A DNA stretch of 64,000 bases from Ilyonectria destructans (GCA_020740775.1 JAHEWK010000012.1:1302001-1366000); one strand, 5' to 3'; positions 1-11,636 are shown, counted from the first letter of the stretch. A program made the numbers and translations. The notes: a model not told the origin generated them from the sequence alone.

Positions 1-324
1 GCGCCTTGGGCGAGGCGTGGCCCTGGTTCTTGAAAACAAGAACCTGGTGGTGGAACAGGGCGTCACGGATTACGTCAAAGTCGGCATCTAAACCGTGTTA
101 GTTTCTGGTCGAGCTGCGGCAGAATTCAAGAGGCCTTACCATAGGAGGTTACCGATTGCACGGGTATTCTCCCAAGAATTGTAGCATTTCAACAGAGCAC
201 ATTGCGGGGCACATCAAATCTTACCGGTGAGGTTTTCAATGTCAACGTTGGAAACAACAGCTCCAAAGTCGATGCTGGATCCCTCGGGCGAAGGGATCGG
301 CTGGACGGTTACTTTGGAAGACAT
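1..324 (-). CDS. TauD/TfdA-type 2-oxoglutarate dioxygenase, 5' part, cut by window edge
   Basis: Read on the minus strand. Exon 1 (324-225) begins MSSKVTVQPIPSPEGSSIDF and runs to NVDIENLT. The intron (224-88) has a GTAAGA donor and TTTAG acceptor, and exon 2 (87 to beyond base 1) reads DADFDVIRDALFHHQVLVFK. A 'FGAVVSNVDIENLT...VIRDALFHHQVLVFKNQ' beginning is characteristic of fungal Fe(II)/2-oxoglutarate-dependent taurine-dioxygenase-like proteins, which hydroxylate sulfonates or related carboxylates. Only about 60 codons lie inside the window, so the HxD...H iron ligands cannot be checked and the substrate is unknown. The start is the first ATG in frame and the splice keeps phase (33 codons plus one base). 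A second, distinct TauD-family gene lies at 47129-48382. Confidence 0.72.
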
Positions 325-1409
325 GAGGCAGATTTTTGCAGGTCGTGGTGATTCAGTGTGTTTTTTGGAAGTGGGATATTAATCAACCGTAGTGTTGGAG
401 TGAGTTGGGATAGACAAACTCAAGCTGGGGCATTGCTATCTATTTAAGTTGAAGATGCCGCTGTCGCACAAATCGGAGCGGGGGTCGCCGACAACCGCTA
501 TCTTTGACGGATTTATCCCGCGGACTAATCAGACCCGCCAAAGCCACGCAGCTAGCCGATTGCCGTCTCGTTATCAGCGATGATGACGCTCTAGTTGACG
601 CCAACATTTGACTCAAAGGCAATTGGCTGGGGCTTATCAACGCCCGTTCTACTCCGTTTTGTTCAAGGTCGTCTCCGATGAGCGCAGTCTTCGGGCCGCT
701 CCGAGAAGGTTGGTGGAGGCCATCGCTTTGGATGACTGTGAGACCGTGAGACATATTGCGTCACCTCCATTCTGCCCCTTCACCGTCCATATCAAGTGGG
801 TACACAAGTGTACGCCAAATAATTCCGATCGCTTAACACAACCCGATATGTTCACTTGGAGAGTCCACTATTGGACGTGGATGTAGTTCAATTACCGAAA
901 GTTTGGCTAGACTGGAAACTCATTGTTTTATCCAAATTAGGCATAATTAAGGGTTTGTGGAAACACGTCGAGTGAGTGTCTCGTTTCATGAATGGCGATG
1001 GCTGTAAACCTGAGACTCTACTTTTATCCATGAAATGGAGCTTTCTCTGCCTTACGGATACTTACTTATTGATCTACAAGGCAACGTCCGAGAAGGGAAC
1101 GAATGTTGAAGATCCTGGCTATAATCCCAGTCGCTCATCACTCACGGCCCCATTTCCTGTGCTGTCATGACTTTTAGCGTCCACAGGCCAAAGGTCGTCA
1201 ATCCGTAATAGGATGCAATGAGAGATTGGACAAAAAAAGAAAAGATAATATTTAAAAACAAAAGCTTTCTCGACAGCAAGTCAAACGCACGTTCGGGACA
1301 ATAAAGGCATTGATGCAGCTAAAACATGGTGGTATAGACCGATACTCTCCGCAATCTAGATTCGCGCACTAAGCCTGCTATCGTACAAAATAACCTTTCT
1401 AACCCACGT
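325..1409. other. Gene-free stretch upstream of the TauD-like fragment and 3' of the permease
   Basis: Contains the promoter of the leftward TauD-like gene and the 3' flank of the purine permease. The ORFs here are short, overlap on both strands and show no recognisable domain. I see no RNA gene or repeat. Confidence 0.5.
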
Positions 1410-3363
1410 CTACTCCTTGTCGCCTCCGGATCGGATCTCCGTCTTCACATATGGCAGGGCATCGCCGGGCTTAGCCCAGGTCTGGTGTTGGCCGATGCTG
1501 TTCAACTCATGCTCGTTGATGGTCGAGTGATGGTCATGGTCGGACTCAACTTCGGGCCAGGGCCGCCAGAAGTCCTTCTTGCCCTTGAAGAGTCGGGTGA
1601 GCCATCCGGGGAGCAACCCGCCGGGGATCCTCCAGGTCCACGGGTCTTTGTGCTCCCTTCCGGCAGCCTTGAGCCTGCCACCAGACGCCGTCTCAACGGC
1701 CCAAACGAGCAGCGAGATGATGATGTAGCTGCAGATTCCAGCAATCATACCGTCGGCGATGGAGTAGGTGAAGGGCATGACGGTGATGGTCAAGAAGGCC
1801 GGGACGGCATCTCCCATATAACGCCAGTTGATCTCGGTGACAGCGCGCATCATCATGGAGCCCACCAAAATCAAGACGCAGCCAGTAGCCCACGAAGGGA
1901 TAGAGGCGAAGATGGGGGCAAAGAAAATGGAAATAAAGAAGCATACGCCCGTAGACATGGCCGTGATACCCGTCTTGCCTCCCTCGCTAATGCCAGCACC
2001 ACTCTCGATGAAGGCTGTAACTGGGGATGTACCAAAGAGAGAGCCGATGGTGATGCTGATCGAGTCGACCATGTATGCTGTGGCCGAGCCCTCGAAATCT
2101 TGGGTATGGTCATCGATGAGATTGGCAAATCTGGCCATGGAATACAGGGTACCAGTGCAGTCGAGGATATCCACATAAAGGAAGGTGATGAGGGCCCGCC
2201 AGAACTGAGCACCGTATTGGCTAACATCCCACCGTTGCACGACAAGAATACGCTTGATAGGGTGGAACCAAACGACCTTTTTGAAGAAGTCAAAGTCATC
2301 GTCGCCCACGGGCGTGTCAGGAAAGACGGTAACCGACGTTCCCCTCGGCCAAGAGATGATGGACACGATGAGAATGCCAGCAATAATGGCGCCCTTGAAC
2401 CGGAACATGGTGAGCACGACGGTAAGGAAGCCGCCGCAGAAGATGCCCAGCCATAAGGTAGGATTACGCATCTTGTGCGATCCCGGGCAAGATCCGTCTT
2501 CCAGCAGAGCGTCAACGGGGCATCCAGCCAGCTGGAGGGGCGTTGCGGTGGCGCCCTGGACCAAGCCAATACCCTGGCCGTAGGAGAGTCCGATAAGAGT
2601 AAGGAACAGGCCGATGCCGGCGCCGGTAGCCAGCTTGATGGACCTGGGGATGGCGCGTGCAAGCCACTGTCGGAGGCCGAAAATAGTCAGGCCGACGAAG
2701 AGGAGGCCTTCCACAAAGATGGCGGTCATGGCGACCTCGTACGGGATGGGGCCGGTGCCATGGAAGCCGACGACCTAGAAGAAATTAGATACTGGCTGAG
2801 AGAGTATGGAGGGAGTATACTCGCATCGTATGCGAGGTAGGCGTTTAAACCCATGCCAGTGCTGATTCCCACAGGCCTAGATTGTCAGAGTCAGCGTCTG
2901 GTTCATCTCACGCGCCTTGGGTTTGTGGGGTCCGACTCACATGTTTGCCAGCAGACCAAGGAAGAAAGTGGCAAGTGACGAGATGGCTGCCGTTCCAGTA
3001 ACGAGGTCTCTCTTGACTTCGTTCTTACACAAAAGGTAGTCGGTGTTCTTGGAGCAGATGGGGTCGTCCGCGGCCGGGTTCACGCAGACACAGGTGCCTC
3101 CGGAGTCGGCGACTATACTGGAGTTGACGGCGAGGATGTACGCCATGGCAAAGAAGGTGATGATGCCGGCGCGGATCTCTGTGAGAAACTTGGAGCCATG
3201 ACGCGTGCGAGCCTATTTTGCCATATCCCCCAGTCAGCCTTGTCCCGCGGATCCATTGTCAGTCATAGATGGAGTTACTCACATGACCGGAGCCTTCGAG
3301 GCGAAACCAGTTGCCCACACGGCTTGCGGCTACCCGCTCGTTGATGCTTGACGCCCAAGTCAT
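1410..3363 (-). CDS. azgA-like: AzgA-type purine (adenine/guanine/hypoxanthine) permease
   Basis: Four exons: 3363-3283, 3212-2941, 2876-2825 and 2774-1410, giving 589 aa. The protein begins MTWASSINERVAASRVGNWF and continues with FAMAYILAVNSSI, CVCVNP, ICSKNTDYLLCKNEVKRDLV, GMGLNAYLAYD and VVGFHGTGPIPYEVA. It then has many hydrophobic segments including LRQWLARAIPRSIKLATGAG. This order matches the AzgA subfamily of NCS2-like proton/purine symporters of Aspergillus nidulans in the plasma membrane. All splice phases join cleanly. Intron 3 (2824-2775) requires a GC donor (GCGAGT), because the only nearby GT would break the frame before the conserved VVG. Length is normal for the family and I see no inactivating change. 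Adenine/guanine/hypoxanthine uptake is inferred from family membership. Confidence 0.93.
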
Positions 3364-4327
3364 GATGCGCACATGCAAGACCGGTGCTGCTGAAGAGGCT
3401 AATGGGTGGGCGTATAAGTTGTACGTTTGACGAATAGAGTAGATCTAGTCAAAGGAAAAGGAAGTAGGAGGGGAACATAAATAATAAGCAAAATCAGATG
3501 TCAGAGATGGGAATGGATTCTAGAATACTTCGACAAAACTTCCCTAGTTTGTTGGTACCCCCCTGTTAGACGGTGGTTACAAATGGTACCCAAGGAGGAT
3601 TTAGCCGGTTTCTGACGCAGGAGGTGCTGGAAATGTCCTTCCCCATTGAGTGACACGTCCGGTCTTGGCTGCCATTGTAAATTTTACTCGCACTAATGCA
3701 TGCGATATCAGGCATATCTCCCAAAACACCCATTAAAAGCTTCTTCATAGAATCAGGGTCCTTGCTCTGAATACGGTACCCCGTACGGAGTAAATTGCCG
3801 TTGGTTAAAGATTGTGGCTGAAACTATCGATGTGATTTCAAACCATCACCGGCGCCCCATACCCAGCATGGCAAAGCGTGCTTCTCTTGTTGGCTTCTAG
3901 GACCAATCATCTCCCATCATCGGGTTTCGAGCCGAGGCCAATTGCTCTCCATCTCTCCTTTCTCCCTAGCCCAAAGTATAACCAAAATCGCCTTGCATGT
4001 GAGGAGATGTTGGACTGAGCGATGCGGGCGCTGCGTCGGACCTTTGCCGCATGGTGTGGTGGATGGTACAAGGGTGTAGTGTATGGCCGGCCAACGGTGA
4101 GCAAATGTGCCTAAACTTATAAGTGCCTAGAACGAGGTATGGCGTTGGTTGGTGCAATTATAATACCGCCATGGCGGACTGCTGCTGTCGCCAAAGCGCG
4201 GAAGAATGCTTGCTCGATTTAATACACCTTACCAGTGTGTGGACTTACTTATGCTCTCCCCGACTTGTTGAAGATCGGCCGCTCGGGGTAACCACAACGT
4301 CCTCTTTGCAAATACATACAGCCAAGA
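3364..4327. other. Divergent intergenic region, permease / SH3 protein
   Basis: A 964-bp region between the leftward permease and the rightward SH3 gene, so it should hold both promoters. The short ORFs found here have no domain signature. No repeat or RNA gene was seen. Confidence 0.5.
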
Positions 4328-6872
4328 ATGGCTAGCCAGGCCCACCAGGTCCAGCTTCTCTTCCGCCCGTTTCGGGAGACGATGAAATGGGCCAGTCTGG
4401 GAATAGTGCATTCACAGGACAGCTCCAACGATCCCCGCCGAGGAGCTGAGCTTCAACGCGCAAGCAGCCTTCTCCTCAAAGATGCAGAGCGCGCTGTAAA
4501 GCGACTCGCCCCTTACGTCGAGAACCCGACGCCTGAATTGCACGCTTTCCTTATAGACCTGATCTGCCGAAACAGTGAGCTTAGACTTGCCTGCGCTTGA
4601 TGAGGCAAATATCATCTTTTTTTTCACTACTGACCACAAGCCAACGCAGCCGACGTCATCGCCGAGGTCAGAGCTGTGGATGTTCTCCTCTATGACTTTG
4701 AGGACTATATCGAAGCCTCGTCGTACGATGAGGCCAAGTTCGACGCCCTGAGGGCCGCGACAAAGGCCCTGGCCCTGCTGTTGCTTGAGAGGATCCAGAG
4801 GTTCTTGACCGAGTCGGCGCTCGACGCACCACCGCCACCATTGCGTCCTCTGCCGCCTCTTCCAGTGCGCGCAAACATGACAAAGATTGTCACGCAGCCA
4901 TTGCCGCGTCCACCCGATAATGTCGAACGCAAGGCATCAGTCCCCCGTCAGATCCATCCCGGCGACTTGGCCACGACGCTTTCGAGCAAGTTTACTACTC
5001 GACAAACAGTAGCCGAGGTGAGTCCAAGCAGCCCCGAGGGTGCTTTCGTCGGATTAGATCAACTAGAACTTGGATCCCCCATTTCCATGAGCTCCATGGC
5101 CCGGCCTGGGAGCGCAACAGGCATACGTGGCGTACAGACCACGGAGCCGCGGGGAGACTCCCCATACCGGCCGAGGCGCAGATCCTTGATGCTCAGAGAC
5201 CGTATTCGCGAGGAGGAGACGTCCAGTTTCGTCGATTTTGAGTCCCAGGACCAGGACACCTATGCTTCGCCAGAGACACAGGCCTCCAAGTCCAACACGT
5301 ACATGTCCTCCCACCAAAAAACGTCAAGTTCGGCCAGCCGTTGGCATCAGACCAGTGACGAGGGATCCGAACTGGGCGATTCGACAATCAACCGAAGCTA
5401 CACAGCTTCAAGTCTCAACACGGCCGCTCTGGCATCCAGAGACTCGACGTTTGACCAGAAAACTTCCATTTCCTCGAGCGCCACCTCTCATTCGTCCCAC
5501 CGCGCCTCTCTGCTAGGAAACGCGCCCAAGAACAGCCGGAGCATTGGCCCGGGCAGCTCTCTTTTGTTGTTGGGGGGTTTCTGCAAAGGAGCGAGAGCTT
5601 TTGCGACGGGGGGTCCCGGGCAGGCCATCAAGAAAGTCGGTGGCTCGGGGGGCAGCCAAGGTTCGAAGCAAGACTTCTCCCAAGAGATGCTGTTTGGCTC
5701 CATGCTTGCCGTTGAAACGACAATCTACGCCGAGCCCATGGCCCAGTGCTTGCATTGCGACTACAAGACGATATACTCTCAGTTGCTCCAGGATATGGAT
5801 CGCGATCGTAAGTTTCCCAACCGGTCTCCTCTCCATTCGCCACGCCAATCTGTGGGTGTTGGAGTCTTTGCTGACGTCAAGGTTCTCCAGCGCTGGCCAA
5901 ACAACAGGTTCGAGGCATGACATATCGCTCACGGTTCCTCTACAAATCACATGTAGCTGTCAAAGACTTGGAAAGGGTCTTCTTCGCCTGCATTTTTTGT
6001 GACAAACTGAGATCTACCTGCCACGAAGGAGACGCGACTGTTTTCCAATCCGTCGACCATCTGTTCCGACACCTATCTCGGCATAGTTTGCCCTTGCCAC
6101 CTGTCGCTGGGGTAACCGTCCTGTACGAGCAACCAACAGCCTCGTCTGCAGACCAGCAAGACTTTGACCTAATCATTCCTGGCGGAACCCCCATGCTACC
6201 CGCCGGGCCGCCGGTCGAGGCTCGTGACTACCTCGCTTCCTTGCCAGAAGCGCGAGCAACAAAAGATCACATCCGTCAACGCAACGGGAAGCCCCAATCC
6301 AGGCCCGACAACGTCTCAGAAGTCCTCCAATTCCTCGCCGGGGCCAGAATATTAGGCGTCGAATATCCCGACAAGTGGGATGGGAAATGGTGCCAGGGGT
6401 GGCACGACGGGGTGCTTGGCGTCTTTCCGAGCAAGACCGTCCAGCTCGAGGCCCCCGAGAAGGTGCAGTCCATCATCAAGTCTGTGCCTAGATCTCTGAG
6501 GACCGGCGTGGCCAAATGGGAGTGGGATCCCAAGTCAAGAACCGGGCCGACTAGCTGGCTTAGCTTTGTAAAGGGGGCAAAGATTTCCAACCTCGCATGT
6601 GAGTTTATCCCCCCAGATCAATGTCTTGCGCTGGGCCTGTGAGTTGATGTTTCTCATTCATATAAATGCTAACGACAAGTGTCCCAGGGGACGATCCTCA
6701 CGCATGGTACTGGATAGGAACGAATTCCAAAGGCATGCTCGGGATTTTTCCCAAGAGCCACATCAGGATAGAGACCATTCAAGATGGGTCTCTCGATGAG
6801 CCTCATGGGGCTACTAGATCGTCTGGTGGGAGGTCAAGGCTCGGGTCTCTGTTTGGTAGATCAAAGAGTTGA
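4328..6872 (+). CDS. Two-SH3-domain protein with proline/serine-rich linker and Cys/His module
   Basis: Four exons: 4328-4574, 4641 (or 4650)-5807, 5891-6598 and 6688-6872, about 768 aa. Both acceptors for exon 2 keep the frame. The N-terminus is helical (LLLKDAERAVKRLAPYVENP...DVLLYDFEDYIEAS). A long disordered region follows, with proline runs (PPPPLRPLPPLPV) and an Arg-rich patch. Next is a Cys/His-rich part: CLHC, then CIFC, then a VDHLFRHLSRH helix, resembling a degenerate zinc finger. Two SH3-like folds lie at the C-terminus (GVEYPDKWDGKWCQGWHDG...GVFPS and DPHAWYWIGTNSKGMLGIFP). The likely role is a scaffold that binds proline-rich partners in signalling or cell polarity; this is inference from domains. 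I do not recognise a characterised orthologue. Confidence 0.85.
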
Positions 6873-7237
6873 AGGATGGTACTTGTATATGGTTCGGTTG
6901 CAGGCTCTTCTTTTCAAGATATCAGGATGGGTGGATTGGCGTGATTATGGGGTATGGACTAGGAATTCAGTAGCTTCATTTGAGCTACTGCGTCAGACTA
7001 AAATATTGAGCGTCTACTTTAAAGGCGAAGTGTTACATATTGGGATATTGGGTTTCAACGGCTATGCGGCAGTGAAAGTTTTCCTCCATTCAGGTCAATA
7101 GCTAGATAATGCCAAAGACCCCGAAGCATCCGGAGCGTCTCGGCTGTCTGAGCTCACTGCAGAACTCGCACTCTCCTCGCTACAAGCCGCTTCCTCTGTT
7201 TGTCCGTTGTGGTCTTTCCGCTATTTCCAATGCAATC
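6873..7237. other. Gene-free stretch with one copy of a diverged direct repeat
   Basis: Mostly 3' flank of the SH3 gene and 5' flank of the secreted-protein gene. Bases 7092-7155 resemble bases 9229-9291 and both contain TCAGGTCAATAGCTAG followed by partly matching sequence. No other feature is visible. Confidence 0.5.
7092..7155 (+). repeat. Diverged direct repeat, copy 1
   Basis: Starts TCAGGTCAATAGCTAG and continues with blocks such as CATCCGGA and TCTCGGCTG. It aligns by eye with 9229-9291 at roughly 80% identity. It lies just upstream of a signal-peptide ORF, as does the other copy. Confidence 0.55.
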
Positions 7238-7806
7238 ATGCGGACTTCATTCTTCCTGACACTTATTTTCCTCATCACGCGCGCCTGGGCCGGCGGGTAC
7301 CAAGGAGGCGTCGAGCGCGTGTTGCTCTACTATGCCTACCAAATCGACGGGCTCAACGACGCAGCGGATCGCACTTTGGGCTTCCGCTGTGTCCGTTGGG
7401 TGGACTACAATCGCGAGGACGACACAGGGGAGGTATGCTGGCCTCCGGCGAGAAGTGGTAGATCCAGATGCGCAAATTCAACGAACTGATGGTCTCCCTC
7501 GGGAAGATGCCTACCAGTAAACTGGCGCTGGCTGGCCCCGCAGGTGCAGATCAAAACACCAGGACTCCCGATACCGAAGAGATGGCGAGAAATGTCTATC
7601 ATATGTTTCAAGAGAAGAAACAAGCTGTATACAATTTCCCACCATACAAGGCCTTGAAGGGTGCAGATGAAGACTTCAACAAGTATACGTACTGCGTCGA
7701 AGAATTGGTCGCTCTGGTATCGAAGTACAAGGACGCTTCCAACAAGAACCTATTCGACGGCTTTGAAGCAGCTATAGAAGAAGCCAAGGTGGCGCGAACC
7801 GATTGA
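7238..7806 (+). pseudogene. Small secreted protein gene, frameshifted or with an impossible intron
   Basis: The first part begins MRTSFFLTLIFLITRAWAGG, a clear signal peptide, and runs to about 7432 (EDDTGE). The second part, in another frame, reads MRKFNELMVSLGKMPTSK and later MARNVYHMFQEKKQ to the TGA at 7804-7806. The two could only be joined by an intron of about 29-35 nt (7433 to 7461/7467), shorter than any other intron read in this window. In the frame of the second part, ATGCTGGCCTCC can be read from 7435, but a TAG interrupts it just before the MRKF section. The stop at 7804 may also be premature, since the frame continues about 30 codons beyond it. I read it as a decaying effector-like gene; the alternative is an unusual short intron. 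Function unknown. Confidence 0.55.
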
Positions 7807-8124
7807 TATGCAGTATCGGCCAAGGGCCGGAAGCATCGTATGGTCTTGAAGATTCACAGAGATATACAGACGCTCATAAGCAAGTTCTGCTGAGAATGGA
7901 TTGTAAGCTACGGTCGCAGCATTTGTATCTCAAACAGGTTGCTGCAGACATAAGATGAGAGGGCATTACTAGGTAGTAAACTACTGTGTCTAGGTGAAAA
8001 TAATAAAAACGAATCCCATCTCTTTCTTGACCAGTACCGTGCCCTGGCAACCTTGTAAATGCAAAACATGCATTTCGTTTGACTACCCGCGAGAAGGACG
8101 GTGGGGGTATTGTACTGATAACTA

Positions 8125-8701
8125 TCATTTAGCGTCGTTTTCCTGGACCATTTCGTCCCACATCCTATCTAGTGTATAGCCGTCGACCATCTGTCCCGTT
8201 TCTTTATCGATGAAGCAGACATTTTCTTTCGGACACTGTCAGTTTACATACTCCCAGAAGTCTATAAATTAAGAAGACCAGCGATGCATATAACATGAAC
8301 TTCTTGAAGATTTGTAAATTTCCTCAGCTGCTGCGATTCAAAGTGAAAGAACCACTTGTCACTCTGCCTTTCGAATCTAAGCCGGCGAACATATGGCTTC
8401 TCATGGACGATCTCGGAAAGATGAATTTGGAGATCCCCGGTGTCCCCAATGGAGACCGTATCCGTCTCGAAGTTTATCCAGATATACCGCGGCCTTTCCC
8501 CGTATGTGAAAGCACGCTGGTATAGGCCGAGATCGCGGGCTTCATGGCATCGGGGTCGGGGATATTGCGTAGTAACGTGTGTTGCCTTCGCCTTTTTTTC
8601 TCTTGAAGCGGACCTCAAGGTCACGAGGCTCGACAGTCACCTCCCAGATCAGAGAGAACGAAGCTCCCACGGAGACGGGCGAAGGGGTGGAAAGTAGACA
8701 T
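8125..8701 (-). pseudogene. 2EXR-domain protein, multiply disrupted
   Basis: The minus strand holds the parts of a fungal 2EXR protein in the correct order but in different frames. They are an N-terminus MSTFHPFARL (ATG at 8701), SLIWEVTVEPRDLEVRFK, CHEARDLGLYQRAF, YIWINFETDTV, RRLRFERQSDKWFFHFES, FTNLQEVHVIC, and a tail CPKENVCFIDKETGQMV ending at a TGA at 8125. Frame changes occur near 8675 (a likely missing C), near 8665 (an extra CT in a TCTCTCT run), near 8550 (a gap before CHEARD) and near 8262. A TGA also interrupts the frame just before CPKENV. 2EXR proteins are abundant in moulds and their biochemical role is not established. Confidence 0.72.
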
Positions 8702-11636
8702 GCTAATCCTCCGAACCCTGCGAGCCCTGCGACTACCCCGGTGATGGACTTTTGTTCGGCGAGGCTGGAAATTTGCGCCTCGGATTCTTGGCGGTTCCAG
8801 GCACGGTGAGTTTGGGGTGTAATTAGGGTTTGAGTGTTGAATGTTGGCTGTGGGCTGTTCGTTACGAGTGGCGTATTAAGTAACTTGAACGTTACATCGA
8901 GCAATTAGGCCTTCAGCCAGATCTGCGCCGAGGTCTGAGGCTATTGAGTGGAACGCTTGGCGAAAATAATTATAAGCTGTTATCGGCCTGCTCAGGTACA
9001 GGGTGCCAGCTGACGTCAGGTTCCGCCTACTCCGTAAGCTCGCGTTAAGTAGATTCAATTTGTCAAAAACAAGGCTGCCCTTATTCTTGGCCCTGGTAAA
9101 ATACTTTTCACATATATCAAGATATCGGGATATCGGATTTCTGCGGTTGTAGCGGCAATGACGCCTTTCCTTCATCATCGTAGTCGTCCATCGCCACCTG
9201 CCTCGTCAACGGGCTAGCTTTTCAATTGATCAGGTCAATAGCTAGCTAAAGGCAAAGACACCGGACCATCCGGATCCTCTCGGCTGCCTGAGGTCATCTG
9301 AGGTCATCTTCATTTGTAAGCTGACCTAAAGACCCTCTATTAGATAGGAAGAATAGCAAGAGCTTCTTACACATGTAATCGAGAGTCGGCGAGAGCGTTG
9401 AGATTTCCACTCGCTGAAGGGCTGAAGAGCTCACATCCTCTCCCACGCCACTCCATTGTTCTCATACATTTCCGACTCTGCATCTTTAGTACCTTCATCC
9501 TCAATAAACCACATACTACACTCATCTCCCATTTCTCCATTATGAAATATCCCTTGTTCTCACTTCTGGTACTCGGCACCAACACGCGATTCTATGACGC
9601 TACCACCAGTAAGTACCCCCTGTAAATTGTCGCTACAGGCATTGTGACTGCCGTGCATGCGCCCCATACTGACTCAAATCTCTGAGGGGCAGAATCTCAA
9701 CTTTGCCGAGCTCAACACGAGGACAGGCTTGATGTAGCTCATGCAGGAATTGGGCTGTATCATGCGCCAACCTACGATATGACCAACGGCTACCGGGGCG
9801 TCTGCATAGTCTCCATAATAGTAATTTCAAGCGTCCCTACTACCTGGACGCCGTTTTTATGCGGCGCCTCGCAGTGTTATGCCATTGCGTCCTCCTCGGT
9901 ATCTTCTGCTTTCTCGTGGAGTCGCTGCCTGAAGATTCCGTGAGAGACACCTTCTCCGCTGACGAGAGCGCATGACATACGTCGCTTCGCACCCATTCAT
10001 ATTCTGTGGATCTAGTTTCCTCGCGCCTTTCTTGTCTGGTTTCATCGCTGACGGCGCTAGTTGGCGACGAGTCTCGTACCTTGCAGCTACCCTGTGGCTG
10101 TGGGCTTGTGCTCAATCATTTTATTTTGTTTCATTGAGAAACGGTTTCGTTTCTTTGCTTTTTTCGGCAATAGAAAAAGGAAAAAGCCCAACCAATTGTT
10201 GGTGACGTCGGCGTGAAAAGGACCGATGTCTTACCCAGAGCTCGGCTGATGTGAGACACATTACGAACATCGCACAAGCGTCTCTTGGCATGCAAGGAGA
10301 CAATATATTGGCAAAGTAATGCCTCATTACGAAGATGCCCCGGGTCACTGAACTTGAAATTGTATCTGCCTTGCTTTCCACGCAGGTAGGATGTCCTCAA
10401 GGATGTGTTCGCGTGGCGACGCGCTATTTCGCGGACTTAGGCGGGTTGTTGCTCTCGATGGTGATGATGGGATAGAGACAAGGGACCACATTTACCCAGT
10501 GGCTTGGGGGTATCTGTTAAAGGCTTCCGCTAAGCTTATAATTGAAGAAATAAAGTGATAATAAACATAGGTAAGGGCTTCCCCATGGAAAATGGAAAGA
10601 TTTTAGACATTGTTCTTGTTCAGGAAACTGATTCTAGGCTTGGGTTTTCATTATCTAGGTCATCCGGCTGTCCAGCAGCAATATCGAACATCCCGGCGCA
10701 CTTTTCCATCGTCTCCGGCAACGGCTTCCAGCGAAGCAACTACAGGCATCCTCACCTACTAAAGGAAACTTGACGCCCATTAGATAGAAGAACGAAGAGA
10801 TTTTATCCCCATGGTTTTCATCTGTTGAGTGCAACATAAACGCCTTGTCAGAGGTGAGGAAGGTGTGTGTGGGTCACGAATCCCTGTTAGATGAGTGTCC
10901 CGGTGCAACAGTTGTCTCAATGCAATCTCAGGCGCCCTCCAGCATGCACCCAATTACCCGAGTAACTGTAGTGTACAGCAGCATATAAAGGTAGCTATGT
11001 CTGGGCCCTATGACTCTGGGAAGGTTTCATTCAATCACTGTATCTGTTGTTTATTCGCACTTGTACATCACATCGACACCTTAGCTCTTCCAGGCCACCT
11101 ATAACAGCGCGTCCTAGTTGCGCGTGAATCGTTAGCACCAAGGTACAGGCTCCCATTCATGCGTATCTCCCGGAACCGTGACCCTAGCGGCCGATCCTAG
11201 CACTCAGCTGATTCCGTCCCATGACGAAATCTCGGCTACTACTGGCCGCGGGGTAGTATTTATTCCCGGGCTTCCCCGGCGTCGCCTCGAGACGTGGCAA
11301 GCCAACTGTCGTGCGTGAGCGAGTGCGTTGTCCTAACATTTAGAATGTCTCCGTTTGGGCTTGGTAGCGGGGACTGTCGGTACCTGAAATCATGCGACTT
11401 GATCTCATGAATTTTCTTAGTAGAGTGACCTACTAACGGGGAAGATCGGTACCCGCCCGAGACGCTCTTGACATCTGACATAGACGGAGAGAAGTACAAA
11501 TACTTATAAAAGCGAGGACGGGGATCTTGAAAACAGGAAATGATCAAGGGTTGACCATATTACTAGTGTTCAAAGTAAACGACCAACTACTTCTTGCCAG
11601 TCCCTTGATGTGCCCGAGCTCAGCGGAATCAACAAG
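8702..11636. other. Long gene-poor stretch
   Basis: Nearly 3 kb with no convincing gene. It contains the second copy of the 7.1-kb direct repeat (9229-9291). It also holds a short ORF at 9541 (MKYPLFSLLVLGTNTRF) that looks like the signal peptide of a lost secreted protein, with no credible continuation. The remaining ORFs are short and overlap on both strands. The 3' part must contain the promoter of the 11.6-kb glycosidase-like gene. Confidence 0.5.
9229..9291 (+). repeat. Diverged direct repeat, copy 2
   Basis: Begins TCAGGTCAATAGCTAG and contains CATCCGGA and TCTCGGCTG in the same order as 7092-7155. It is followed by a direct AGGTCATCTG duplication (about 9290-9310). It sits about 250 bp upstream of the signal-peptide-like ORF at 9541. 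Confidence 0.55.

Noticed and set aside
2..91. Plus-strand open frame ending in a stop at 89-91, looking like the 3' end of a gene.
   Set aside because: The complementary strand encodes a convincing TauD-like exon with matching splice sites, so the plus-strand frame is its shadow.
1485..2456. Long plus-strand ORF of 323 codons.
   Set aside because: Antisense to the purine permease exon; acidic low-complexity translation with no domain.
9541..9830. Signal-peptide ORF at 9541 and a minus-strand ORF at 9633-9830.
   Set aside because: The first has only about 20 residues before a stop, and its sole possible intron is about 28 nt; the second shows no domain. Kept only as a possible relic.
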